Source of the DNA: an uncultured Bacteroidaceae bacterium
GTDB taxonomy: Bacteria; Bacteroidota; Bacteroidia; Bacteroidales; Bacteroidaceae
Length of the DNA stretch: 64,000 bases
Direction: 5' to 3'
Assembly (NCBI GenBank): GCA_905234555.1
Contig: CAJOHO010000003.1
Span: 60,037-124,036 of the forward strand
Position 1 is the stretch's first letter, and the number at the start of each line of letters is the position of its first letter. The notes below the pieces were generated by a model. The model was not told the origin of the DNA, did no database searches, and saw only the letters and a list, made by a program, of their open reading frames with translations. The position numbers and the translations under genes were made by a program. Positions 16,510-25,286 of the stretch are shown here, piece by piece.

Positions 16510-17544
16510 ATGTTAGGAAGAAGATTACCCGCTGAATGGGAACCACAGGCGTTCGTACAGCTCACCTGGCCCCACGCTCAGACCGACTGGAAAGACCTGC
16601 TGCCCGAAGTCCTCACGTGCTACCAGCAGATGGCAGCCGAAATCCTCCGCCACGAACCCTTACTCATCGTCGCAGCAGAGGACGAAGACCCTTTGGCTTT
16701 CGCCCCAGGCAGCTTCCCCTATCCTTATTCTGTCGTTCATTGTCCCACCAACGATACCTGGGCACGCGACCACGCCTTTATCTCTGTGTTAGAGGGAGAT
16801 GAACTTCGTCTGCTCGACTTTCAGTTCAACGGTTGGGGAATGAAGTTCGCTGCCCATCACGACAATCAAATCAATAGCTATTTGTGGGAACAACAGGCAG
16901 GGGGACTGTTGAACAGCGAGGATCGATACGAAAACCACCTTGACTTTGTGCTCGAAGGAGGAAGCATAGAAAGTGACGGTAAAGGAACGCTTCTTACCAC
17001 TACTTCTTGTCTGTTAGCACCCAACCGTAATGAGCCGTTAGGAAAAGCTGAAATAGAAAATGAACTAAAGTGCCGATTGGGCGTAGAACAAGTTCTGTGG
17101 CTCCACCACGGACATTTGATGGGTGACGACACAGACGGACACATCGACACTTTAGCCCGTTTTTGTCCAGATGACACCATTGCCTATGTCTGTTGCAAGG
17201 ACAAGGATGATGAACATTATGAGGACTTGGCACAGATGGAAAAAGAACTCGCCAGTTTCAGAACGCGTGAAGGCAAACCCTATAGACTCATTCCTCTTCC
17301 CATGCCAGATCCCATCTTTGATGAGGTTGGTATGCGACTGCCAGCCACATATGCCAATTTTCTTATTGTAAATGGAGCGGTGCTCTACCCCACTTACCGT
17401 CAGCCCGACATTGATGCCTTGGCAGCTCGTCAGCTTCAACTAGCATTTCCTAATCATGAAATAGTTGGCATCGACTGTCTTGTGTTAATACATCAACATG
17501 GCTCCCTTCATTGCTCAGCAATGCAGTATCCTCAACACGAATAA
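16510..17544 (+). CDS. Agmatine deiminase / peptidylarginine-deiminase family protein
   Basis: A 344-residue, leaderless and so cytosolic guanidino-group-modifying enzyme. Family motifs are present in order: LPAEWEPQAFVQLTWPH (start), NDTWARDHAFI with substrate Asp (about 78-88), EGGSIESDGKGTLLTT (about 155-170), HGHLMGDDTDGHIDTLARF with catalytic His and Asp (about 199-217), and the nucleophile in HGSLHCSAMQYP (Cys335). These proteins usually convert agmatine to N-carbamoylputrescine, the first step of one putrescine route; no N-carbamoylputrescine amidase gene is adjacent here. It ends 12 bp from the convergent small gene. aguA would be a reasonable name but specificity is unproven. Confidence 0.87.
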   Translation: MLGRRLPAEWEPQAFVQLTWPHAQTDWKDLLPEVLTCYQQMAAEILRHEPLLIVAAEDEDPLAFAPGSFPYPYSVVHCPTNDTWARDHAFISVLEGDELRLLDFQFNGWGMKFAAHHDNQINSYLWEQQAGGLLNSEDRYENHLDFVLEGGSIESDGKGTLLTTTSCLLAPNRNEPLGKAEIENELKCRLGVEQVLWLHHGHLMGDDTDGHIDTLARFCPDDTIAYVCCKDKDDEHYEDLAQMEKELASFRTREGKPYRLIPLPMPDPIFDEVGMRLPATYANFLIVNGAVLYPTYRQPDIDALAARQLQLAFPNHEIVGIDCLVLIHQHGSLHCSAMQYPQHE

Positions 17545-17556
17545 ACCAAGCATTAA

Positions 17557-18021
17557 CTATTGAACAAGGATGGTCTTAGTGGTATAATTAGAATACACAA
17601 CGATTTGAAGACCCTTTTCTGCAGCTCTCACAGGTAGGCCCTGCAGATTATATCGTGCTACTTCTCTTACTTCTCCACCGTCTTCATTCACCCTCTTAAT
17701 CGAATCTGCCGATCCTGATGTATTCTTGGAAAGTAGATAATTCACACCTCGTTCATTCTCTGTACCATTGTTCAAACTACACATGAACTCCACCTCGTAT
17801 CCTCGTGCTGACAGTTGGTTGAGGATATCACCAATCTTTACTCTAGCACTCATTGCATAGAGTTTGTACATGTCTGATGGAACATCACCTGAGAGAATGA
17901 CAATCTGGCCTTCATCGTAATTAGCCCATAAGTCTATTGCTGTTACATTCACGTATGATTTTTGAGCGTGAATGTAGATGCTGATAAGAGAAAGGACGAA
18001 TATAGTTAAGTATCGTTTCAT
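17557..18021 (-). CDS. Small exported protein with T9SS type A-like C-terminus
   Basis: A 154-residue protein with a signal peptide (MKRYLTIFVLSLISIYIHA). The central part contains a domain beginning VTAIDLWANYDEGQIVILSGD that I do not recognise. The last 40 residues (VREVARYNLQGLPV, then GLQIVVYSNYTTKTILV) have the N-L-x-G ... G-x-x-I-V pattern of the type A sorting signal, so secretion through T9SS and surface attachment are inferred. It is convergent with the agmatine-deiminase-like gene (12-bp gap). The upstream gap carries the unusual inverted/tandem repeat at 18084-18177. Confidence 0.65.
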   Translation of the reverse strand: MKRYLTIFVLSLISIYIHAQKSYVNVTAIDLWANYDEGQIVILSGDVPSDMYKLYAMSARVKIGDILNQLSARGYEVEFMCSLNNGTENERGVNYLLSKNTSGSADSIKRVNEDGGEVREVARYNLQGLPVRAAEKGLQIVVYSNYTTKTILVQ

Positions 18022-18083
18022 ATTGTTTTAATGTTTTAGAAGAAGTAATTAGGTTAACGTGTTTTATGTCATATAATTGAAAG

Positions 18084-18177
18084 CAACGGATTACATGGTG
18101 TTAAGTCTTTCTTACATATTACATGGTGTTAAGTCTTTCTTACATTCAAGAACTTATAACATCCACGTAATCCGTTG
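18084..18177. repeat. Inverted repeat enclosing a 28-bp tandem duplication
   Basis: Arms 18084-18098 and 18163-18177 are 15-bp inverted copies with one mismatch (CAACGGATTACATGG type). Two perfect 28-bp units (18090-18117, 18118-18145) lie within, overlapping the first arm. The whole sits between two minus-strand genes. Confidence 0.8.
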
Positions 18178-18207
18178 TAAAATATGCTGGTAACGTTAAT
18201 TTATTTT

Positions 18208-19701
18208 TTAGAAGCTGAAGCCGAGAGTAGCGAGAATTTGGCTGCGATCGTTATGGATAACGGTAGGACGCAAATCGATATCATCGAAAGCATAGAAATC
18301 TCCCTTCTGTGTTTGGAGCTGGTAAGCGAGGTCAAAGTAACCACCATTCCAGCGCCAACCCAAACCTACAGTAAGGCGGTTGATACCCTTCCAGTTGGTA
18401 TAGTCTGTCTCGGTAAATGGACTATCATAAGCTATTATGCGGTAAGCTTCGTTCTTATAGGGAGAACTAACGTAGTTGTAGCCAAGACGAATGGCGAAGT
18501 TGTCAATGGGTTTGTACTCACAACCGATCTTGAATGTGTGAACGGGGCGAAGCGCATCCTTTGTATACTCGTTAATGTTGTAGAAGTAGGGATCGTTGTC
18601 CCAGTCGCGTGAATCGTACTTGGCAAAACTGTAATCCGTATATTCGTACTCAGCACCAATGGCAAAGTTGCGATCGATGGTATGTCCGAGACTAACACCA
18701 AACTTCCAAGGAGTGCGGTATGCATACTCGTAGGGATCAGTTCTCTCCGGATCTGCTGTTGGTTCGTCATCGAGGTAAGCCACGGAACCGTTGACATCCT
18801 CCAGATTGTACCATGTAGGTGTGTGGACAGCCAAACCGAAACGGAAGGGAGAGTCATCGATGGGACGGCAGATAAAACCAAACTTAAGGTCGAAACCTTC
18901 ACCATCAGTCTCATACCAGTTGCTGAAATCGTAAGGGGTTCCGGTTTCATCCATTCCAATTTCCTGATAGAAGGACTCTCGGCGATAGTTCAAGTCATAA
19001 ACTCCAAGGGTTATGCCATAGAAGAACTTATCGCTTACATTAAAGGAAACGTTGAAGTCAGCCTGCGAGGTGCTTCCATAAGTGGCACGCTTGTAGAGTG
19101 CTGAAGCAGCAGGTGTTCCTGTATATTCCAGAAAGTTTCCGTCATCATCGTGGAATGTAACAATCGGTTCGCCCATATAGCCAAGCATTCCCCAACTGTC
19201 ATAATTTGTGCCAAAGGCATCGTAGTTTTGGCTGACCATATCAGAGATCTGATAGCTTTGTGAGAACACACCTTCGAGGTTCTGCACATTTACCAAAGCG
19301 TTGCCTAGGTGATTACGTTTTTTCACGTAGTTAATACCAAAATTCACATATTGGAGGCCAGAATTGCCACGATTATCCTGGTCTAGTGCGAAGACAACAC
19401 CTGCGTGGTCTATAGAGGCACGAGTGGCATCATGTCCCAGTTGTCCTTTTTCATCGGTAAAGATGGCACTGGCGCCAAAACTTGCTTCGTTGTGACGGAA
19501 AAGACCGATACCGGCTGGGTTTGTTCCCATGACCGTGAGATCACCACCTAAGGCGCTGAGTGCTCCACCCATACCTACATAACGTGCTGTTCCGTTGAGG
19601 TCGCTACCTGCGAAATTAGCAGCATCGTATGTGTCTTGTGCCATTGCTGAACCGCCCATAAACGCAGCCAGGAGAAGGTAAGATATATTCTGAAGTTTCA
19701 T
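18208..19701 (-). CDS. OmpP1/FadL-family outer-membrane protein
   Basis: A 497-residue exported beta-barrel. The signal peptide (MKLQNISYLLLAAFMGGSAMA) is followed by the family's N-terminal hatch pattern GTARYVGMGGALSALGGDLTVMGTNPAGIGL (cited from 40; conserved A-x-x-N-P-A-G core), which in FadL blocks the barrel lumen. Alternating strands run to the C-terminus, which ends LATLGFSF with terminal Phe. The family moves hydrophobic compounds such as long-chain fatty acids across the outer membrane; the actual ligand is unknown. It stands alone, with no acyl-CoA synthetase nearby. The 5' gap contains a 15-bp tandem duplication and GGGCGCCC. Confidence 0.85.
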   Translation of the reverse strand: MKLQNISYLLLAAFMGGSAMAQDTYDAANFAGSDLNGTARYVGMGGALSALGGDLTVMGTNPAGIGLFRHNEASFGASAIFTDEKGQLGHDATRASIDHAGVVFALDQDNRGNSGLQYVNFGINYVKKRNHLGNALVNVQNLEGVFSQSYQISDMVSQNYDAFGTNYDSWGMLGYMGEPIVTFHDDDGNFLEYTGTPAASALYKRATYGSTSQADFNVSFNVSDKFFYGITLGVYDLNYRRESFYQEIGMDETGTPYDFSNWYETDGEGFDLKFGFICRPIDDSPFRFGLAVHTPTWYNLEDVNGSVAYLDDEPTADPERTDPYEYAYRTPWKFGVSLGHTIDRNFAIGAEYEYTDYSFAKYDSRDWDNDPYFYNINEYTKDALRPVHTFKIGCEYKPIDNFAIRLGYNYVSSPYKNEAYRIIAYDSPFTETDYTNWKGINRLTVGLGWRWNGGYFDLAYQLQTQKGDFYAFDDIDLRPTVIHNDRSQILATLGFSF

Positions 19702-19727
19702 ATTATTGGGGATTTAAAAGTTTTTCG

Positions 19728-19767
19728 ACATTTCGTTATTTCACATTTCGTTATTTCGAGGGCGCCC
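19728..19767. repeat. 15-bp tandem duplication plus GGGCGCCC palindrome
   Basis: ACATTTCGTTATTTC occurs twice without a gap (19728-19742, 19743-19757), directly followed by the 8-bp palindrome GGGCGCCC (19760-19767). This fills the gap between two co-directional genes. Confidence 0.75.
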
Positions 19768-19778
19768 TTTATAGAAGG

Positions 19779-21014
19779 TTATCTGCGGCCTCCACGGCTT
19801 CCGCCGCCGCCACCTCCGCCTCGGCTACCGCCTCCGCCGCCTCCGAAGCTACCACCTCCACGGCTTCCGCCGCCGCTGCTATAGCTGCCTCCGCTTGAGT
19901 AGGAACGGGAAGAGGAGGATGTAGAGGGTGTGTAGCTGCTGCTACGGCTCGACTCTACGGCGCTGGTGCGTCCGCTGGAATAGCTGGATGAGCGAGAGCT
20001 GCTGGGACGTGAGTAGGAAGAGGAGTTGTTGCGGCTTCCTGCTGAGCGTGAGCGGTCGTAGGATGAAGAGCTGCGTGAGCGTGCATAGTCGGTATAACTG
20101 CTGCTGCGTCCGGCGTTGCTGTTGGCAGACGATGTGGTAGGACTGCCCTGGCGTCCGCCTCTTATGGCAGAGCCTGTAGAAGCTGTGCGACCTGCTGCGG
20201 TACGGCTGTTGGTGCTGGCAACGGTTGTACGGCTGCTGAGTGCGCTTGTGCGACCTGCGAAGGTGCCTCGGCTTGTGCTGGCGTTACCTCCGTTAGCCAA
20301 AGCGCTGGTGCGTATGCGTTCGCCACGGCTGTAGCGGTTGGTGAAGGTGCCGCGATTGAATCCGCGTCCTCTGTACCAGTTGCCTCTGTAGTGACCGCCC
20401 CAGCCGTAGTAGCTGTGGTGCCAGCCTGGTCCCCATCCCCAATAGCTCCAAGCGTAAGGATGGCTCCAACCCCAGATGGGTCCGTACCAAGCCGACCAAG
20501 GTCCCCAGCCCCAGCCGTAGCCCCAGCCGTAGTGCCAGAAGAATGGATCGTAGTAGTAGAAGTCGTCGTAGAGATAGTCATAAACTCCCCATCCATAGAC
20601 CAAATCCCAATAGTAGGGGCTGCTGAGAGCGATACCTACGCGCGGGCTGCGGAAACGGAGAATGCGACGGCTGTAGTAGTAATCTTCGTCGCGGAGTGCG
20701 GGGTCTTCTCCTTCCACGGTCTCAACAGATGCAGAGAGCGAATCCTCGTCGTATCCTCCACTTATCTGGTAAGCACCTTCATAGTTGGAGAAACGGCGGT
20801 TGTACTCGTCGTCACTACGTGCGTTCGTGTTATAGACTTCGACTGAAGGACTGTTCCAAGACGACGTACGCGAGTTGACAGAACCCTGATAGCTCGACGT
20901 AGTAGTTGTGGTCGTCTGGTTCTTTTTCTTCGGAGTGAAGTACAAGTCATCGTCCTGCGCCATGAGTGCGAGGGGCAGGCAAACAACCAATGTCATAAGA
21001 AGCAATCTTTTCAT
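19779..21014 (-). CDS. Exported Tyr/Trp/Gly-rich and Ser/Arg-rich low-complexity protein
   Basis: A 411-residue protein with a clear signal peptide (MKRLLLMTLVVCLPLALMA). Residues about 20-125 are charged and Thr/Ser-rich. Residues about 126-210 are dominated by Tyr, Trp, Gly, Phe and His (YYYDPFFWHYGWGYGWGWG). Residues 215-365 are Ser/Arg/Thr-rich, and the final 45 are Gly/Ser/Arg repeats (GGGSRGGG type). No enzyme motif or membrane segment follows the signal. The composition suggests a sticky, structural or phase-separating periplasmic or surface protein. Related 'hypothetical' proteins occur in Bacteroidales, as far as I recall. The promoter TAATTTTG is at 21125-21132 on the minus strand; phased repeats lie upstream of it. 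Confidence 0.75.
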   Translation of the reverse strand: MKRLLLMTLVVCLPLALMAQDDDLYFTPKKKNQTTTTTTSSYQGSVNSRTSSWNSPSVEVYNTNARSDDEYNRRFSNYEGAYQISGGYDEDSLSASVETVEGEDPALRDEDYYYSRRILRFRSPRVGIALSSPYYWDLVYGWGVYDYLYDDFYYYDPFFWHYGWGYGWGWGPWSAWYGPIWGWSHPYAWSYWGWGPGWHHSYYGWGGHYRGNWYRGRGFNRGTFTNRYSRGERIRTSALANGGNASTSRGTFAGRTSALSSRTTVASTNSRTAAGRTASTGSAIRGGRQGSPTTSSANSNAGRSSSYTDYARSRSSSSYDRSRSAGSRNNSSSYSRPSSSRSSSYSSGRTSAVESSRSSSYTPSTSSSSRSYSSGGSYSSGGGSRGGGSFGGGGGGSRGGGGGGGSRGGRR

Positions 21015-21124
21015 AATCGTTTATGGTTTTAAGTTGTGAGTATTTTGGTTTATTTCAGCACGGGAATTCTTCGGCAAGCTCAGAAACCACGGTGCTGCAC
21101 AGTCTTTTTATGATTTTTCTGGTG

Positions 21125-21132
21125 CAAAATTA
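21125..21132 (-). promoter_or_regulatory. Promoter (-7 box) of the Tyr/Trp/Gly-rich protein gene
   Basis: Minus-strand TAATTTTG followed by CACC, giving a leader of about 105 bases. The -33 region is weak (GTTTTTTCTTG). Confidence 0.5.
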
Positions 21133-21155
21133 CGATGATTTTAGCAAGAAAAAAC

Positions 21156-21260
21156 GGGAATTCCCCTAAACAGAAGTAGGAATTCCCCTAATTGCGCTTT
21201 TTACGCGATGATTTTCCGATGAATTTTTGATGATTTTCCGATGAATTGACGATTTTTTGC
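21156..21260. repeat. 22-bp-spaced direct repeats upstream of a promoter
   Basis: GGAATTCCCCTAA occurs at 21157-21169 and again 22 bp later (21179-21191). A second set, GATGATTTTCCGATGAATT, starts at 21207 and again 22 bp later at 21229, with a degenerate third copy to about 21260. All lie between the GH2 stop and the promoter at 21125-21132. Confidence 0.7.
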
Positions 21261-21275
21261 GATGAATTCACAGGT

Positions 21276-23729
21276 TTATTTCACAGGAATGGTGAGCGTG
21301 GCGGCAGTCAGACCCTTTGCCGACACCTTCACGTTGGCGGTTTGCTGCTTGCCGTTGGAGATGACGCCTATCATGAGCTGGCCTTTGAACACATGCATCT
21401 GCGGACGGGTGAAGACTTCGAGGCTCGTGGCGTCTCCGTTGCAGATTCCCTTGAACTGTGCGCCGCCCTTAACTTCTACGCTTAGCAAGTTGTCTGCCTC
21501 AGGACAGAGATTTCCGTCTTTATCCACGATGCGAGCCGTGATGAAAAGCATATCTTCGCCGTCAGCCTTCAGTTGTGTCGGTTCGTTAAGCAAGTTGTTG
21601 GCAATCAGTTCGATATGATGGGGTTTTCCTGCTGTACGAACCACTTCTTCACCTTGTTTCTTTCCGTCTTCGTCATAAACCACCACACGAAGTTCGCCTG
21701 GCTCGTACTTCACGTCGTTCCAACGCAGACGATAACGATCCAGGAGTTCCTGTTTCTCAGCTGTCACTTCGGTCTGCTTGGTAGGTTTTTTGCTGATGCG
21801 ACCCTGGCTCTTTCCGTTGACGAAGAGTTCTGCCGTCGGATAGTTGGTGTAGCAATAGACGGGTGTGACCTGTCCTTCGCGTCCTTCCCAGTTCCAATGT
21901 GGCAGCAGGTGGATGGTCTCTTCTTCCCAGTTCCAACGGGAACGATAGAGCCAGTAGCGATCCTTGGGCAGTCCTGCGAGGTCGAAGATACCGAAGTAGC
22001 TGCTGCGGCTGGGCCAGTATTCGTCGTAAGGTGTGGGTTCGCCCAGGTAGTCGAAGCCTGTCCATACGAACTCACCAATCACCCAACGCTTATCGTCCTG
22101 CAGGCACCAGTCGGCTTCGGGCAGATTGCTCCACCAGCAGGCTTCCACATCATAGCCGTTGCATTGTCCGTCGGGCCAAGCCTTGTTGTTGGCAGGAACT
22201 ACAGGGAACTTATACACACCTCGGCTGCTGACTGTGCTGGCTGTCTCGCTTCCCAATACAAATCCGTGGCGTAACCGTTCGTATGCCATCTGGTATTTCT
22301 GTGTTCGGTAGTTCATACCTGGAACATCCAGAACTTGTGCATAGCCTGTCTCCAGAGCGTTGTCGATGCGGTCCATCCCTGCGGTAACAGGACGAGTTGG
22401 GTCACATTCATGCATGAGCGAAACCATGTTGCGAGTCATGGGATTTCCTTCCTTCATTCCTTGCTCAGGAATCTCGTTGCCGATGCTCCACATGACGATA
22501 GAAGGATGGAGCATATTTGCCCACACGAGGTTTTCAAGGTCGTTTTCCCACCAATCCCTGTAGAAACGTGAGTAGCCGTTTTTACACTTCGGATAGACCC
22601 ACATATCGAAAGACTCCGCCATCACCATGAGTCCGAGGGAGTCGCAAAGGTCCATCTGCCATTGCGAAGGCATGTTGTGGCTGGTACGGATGGCGTCGCA
22701 GCCCATCGTCTTCAGCAGTTTCAGCTGATGAGCCAAAGCAGCTTTGTTGACGGCTGCACCCAGCATACCGAGGTCGTGATGAAGACAGACACCACGAATC
22801 TTGCGTGATTTTCCGTTCAATCTGAATCCACCCCAATCATCCACCATAATGGTGCGGATGCCGTACTTCACGGTCTTTTCATCGACCACTTTGTTTCCGT
22901 CTAAGAGCTGAACCGTGAGGTTGTAGAGCTTAGGCGTCTCGGGTGTCCAGGCTGTGACATCTGTGACGGCAACTTGACGAGAGACATATTCCATTGTGAG
23001 AGGCACGTTCAGCGTCTGTCCGGCTGTGATGAAACGAGCCGTCAGTCCTTTCGACTTACTCGTAAAACTGGCTGAGACCTCTATGACGGCATCCTTACCA
23101 TCGTGAAGTTGCTGAGTCACAACGTTGATACCCCACTCTTGGATGGCTTTCTCCTGCGTGGTAATCAGTTTGACGGGACGATAGAGACCTGCGCCAGGAT
23201 ACCAACGGCTGCTTTCCTCCACGTTCTCCAGACGGACCGCCAACGTGTTCGCGCGCCCGTCCGTATATATATAAGGTGTAATATCCACGTTGAAGGCGCT
23301 ATAGCCGTATTTCCATTCGCCAGCCAACTTGCCGTTTACATAGACTTTGGGTTCTGACATTGCTCCGTCGAAATTAAGGATAGCCCGTTGGCAGCCTTTC
23401 TCAACGGTAAATTTCGTGCGGTACCACCCTACCCCAATCCAAGGCAGACTGCCGCTACGACCTGTCTTCTCCGTCGCTTCTTTTTCTCCGTTCTGCTCAA
23501 TAGCAACCGTCTGTTTGTCGATTTCCTTGTCGAAAGGTCCGCTAATAGCCCAGTCGTGCGGAACAGACACCTGCTGCCATTTCGAGTCGTTGAACTGTTC
23601 GTTTGCCTGTTCAGGACTGTCGGTATGGGAAAAACGCCAACCGTCTTTCAGATAGATTTCCTTGCGTTGTGCCTTGAGGCTCAGACCACAAAGCATTCCA
23701 CAGATTGCAAATAAAAATAGTCGTTTCAT
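21276..23729 (-). CDS. Glycoside hydrolase family 2 enzyme (beta-galactosidase-like)
   Basis: An 817-residue exported enzyme with signal peptide MKRLFLFAICGMLCGLSLKA. The order is GH2 sugar-binding jelly roll (about 25-190; VPHDWAISGPFD), immunoglobulin-like domain (about 200-300), TIM barrel (about 305-600), then a DUF4982-type and further Ig-like domains to the end. The acid/base Glu lies in VMWSIGNEIPEQG near residue 417 and the probable nucleophile in GEFVWTGFDYLGEPTPY near 555. In this subgroup the substrate is usually a beta-galactoside, but beta-glucuronidase and others share the fold. No SusCD pair or regulator adjoins, so it is not part of a recognisable polysaccharide utilisation locus. 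It probably acts in the periplasm. Confidence 0.88.
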   Translation of the reverse strand: MKRLFLFAICGMLCGLSLKAQRKEIYLKDGWRFSHTDSPEQANEQFNDSKWQQVSVPHDWAISGPFDKEIDKQTVAIEQNGEKEATEKTGRSGSLPWIGVGWYRTKFTVEKGCQRAILNFDGAMSEPKVYVNGKLAGEWKYGYSAFNVDITPYIYTDGRANTLAVRLENVEESSRWYPGAGLYRPVKLITTQEKAIQEWGINVVTQQLHDGKDAVIEVSASFTSKSKGLTARFITAGQTLNVPLTMEYVSRQVAVTDVTAWTPETPKLYNLTVQLLDGNKVVDEKTVKYGIRTIMVDDWGGFRLNGKSRKIRGVCLHHDLGMLGAAVNKAALAHQLKLLKTMGCDAIRTSHNMPSQWQMDLCDSLGLMVMAESFDMWVYPKCKNGYSRFYRDWWENDLENLVWANMLHPSIVMWSIGNEIPEQGMKEGNPMTRNMVSLMHECDPTRPVTAGMDRIDNALETGYAQVLDVPGMNYRTQKYQMAYERLRHGFVLGSETASTVSSRGVYKFPVVPANNKAWPDGQCNGYDVEACWWSNLPEADWCLQDDKRWVIGEFVWTGFDYLGEPTPYDEYWPSRSSYFGIFDLAGLPKDRYWLYRSRWNWEEETIHLLPHWNWEGREGQVTPVYCYTNYPTAELFVNGKSQGRISKKPTKQTEVTAEKQELLDRYRLRWNDVKYEPGELRVVVYDEDGKKQGEEVVRTAGKPHHIELIANNLLNEPTQLKADGEDMLFITARIVDKDGNLCPEADNLLSVEVKGGAQFKGICNGDATSLEVFTRPQMHVFKGQLMIGVISNGKQQTANVKVSAKGLTAATLTIPVK

Positions 23730-23759
23730 AGATGAGTTATTAGTTGATAAAGTTATTTT

Positions 23760-23785
23760 CGTTATTCCGGGATTCCGTTATTCCG
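23760..23785. repeat. ATTCCG-word array
   Basis: GTTATTCCG, GGATTCCG and TTATTCCG follow one another between the GH2 start and the TPR gene end. The TPR stop codon (23778-23780) lies inside the array. The 14-mer ATTCCGTTATTCCG (23772-23785) recurs at 45444-45457 and 62981-62994. Confidence 0.75.
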
Positions 23786-25276
23786 TGGATTCAGAGGGGT
23801 CGCCTTTCACGATGAAATCGAAGTAATCTTCTTTTGGCATGGTGTCGGGAATGTTGGGAAAGACTTTCTTGACGTGTTCCGGACATTTCTCGCAGGCTAA
23901 CCGCAAATACTCGGTGGATTCGTCCACATAGTTGAGCTTGTAGTAAGCCAACGCCAGATAGAGATAAGCTTCGTTGCGATTGTTGTATTCGGCATATTCC
24001 TCCGGATAATTGAGAGCTGCCTCTAAAATCGGAACGGCATAATCGCAATGGTCGTAGGAAAGGAAAAGTCCTCCGAGATGAACAAGGGCTGCAGGTGTAC
24101 ATAGCGCAAGTTCCAAGTATTTGGAAAACGTGTTGAGTGCCTTTTCTATCTGATTCATGGCCAGCAAGATAGTTCCTTTCAACATAAGGACTTCCTTCTG
24201 CTTCGGCAACAACTTCTGCACCTTCTTCATAACCGCCAATGCTTCCTTGGGATGCTGACAGTTGAGGTATTGCTCAGCCACTTCCAGCAAAGCCCATCCT
24301 TTCGCCTCTGTCGCAGCTTCGGGAAAGTTATCCAGCCCTTCTTCTGCCGATTTCAAATAGATGAGGGCGTTATCCACATCTTCCAACATCATATAGGAAT
24401 AGGAGATGTAGCGGTCGTCCAAGTGGTATGTGTCGTAGGGACGAGCCTCCAAGAACCAATGGATGGCATCGGCAAAAAGGTTCTTCTCGTAATAACAATG
24501 TGCCTTGAGGGAGAGAGCGTCAACGTCGTTAGGATCGATAGCGAGGGCAAATTCCAGCGAGTTCAATGCATCGTCAAGTTCGCCGTTATAGTGCTGGGCA
24601 GCAGCCAGAACGGTCCATCCGTCCTTCATATAAGGATCGCTGTCGAGAAGGGACGTGAAGACCGTGATAATCAGATCCACAAACTCGCATTCGCGAACGA
24701 TATCAGCTACCAACCAGTCGGAATCGTGACGACCCAACGGCTGATAGCGTTCCACATAACTTTCGATCCAGCCCTTCAGCTGCTTGTCGTGTTCAACGTC
24801 GGAAAGATCCACGTACGACATCATCACGTGGATATAGGCATCACGAATGGCGTTGTCGGCATCTTCGGCATCGTCCTCTTCTCCCTCATCCTGACGGTCC
24901 CAGTCTGTCTCCAGCATCTTGAACCAGTCGTGGAAGAGCTGGTCGGCTTTTTCCACGTCTCTGTCCTGAGCGTAGGTCAGTTGGGCGATGATGTAAACTT
25001 TCTCCAACTGGTAGTCGTCGTCCAGTTCTGCCAACACGCTTCTGGCTTCGTTGAACCGATGCAGATAGACCAGCAATCCACATTGCGAGCATTTCAACGT
25101 CCCGTTGTCGGGATGCTGTTGAAGTCCTTGCTCCACGACCTGAAGCGAGACGTCCGGCTTGTTTTTCTCCAGATAATAATCGCTGAAATCGACGAAATCA
25201 TCGGAATCAAAATAGCAAGACGCACCTGTCGGGCAAGCGTGTTCTTAAATTCTTCAGATTCGAAATATGGATTCAT
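23778..25276 (-). pseudogene. TPR-repeat protein gene with an N-terminal frameshift
   Basis: The natural start is ATG 25276, ten bases after the glnS stop, giving MNPYFESEEFKNTLARQ. That frame then loses protein character and ends at 25094. From about 25230 a different frame continues the same protein (GASCYFDSDDFVDFSDYYLE, then to the stop at 23778). That frame has a TAA just upstream of the junction and no early ATG. The long part is a string of tetratricopeptide repeats (A-x-x-Y-x-x-G-x-L-x-x-A patterns, e.g. NGELDDALNSLEFALAIDPND) of about 460 residues. A small deletion near 25226-25231, not a multiple of three, explains both fragments. It may be a real inactivating mutation or a sequencing/assembly error. 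Confidence 0.75.
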
Positions 25277-25286
25277 GAAGCGGCTG

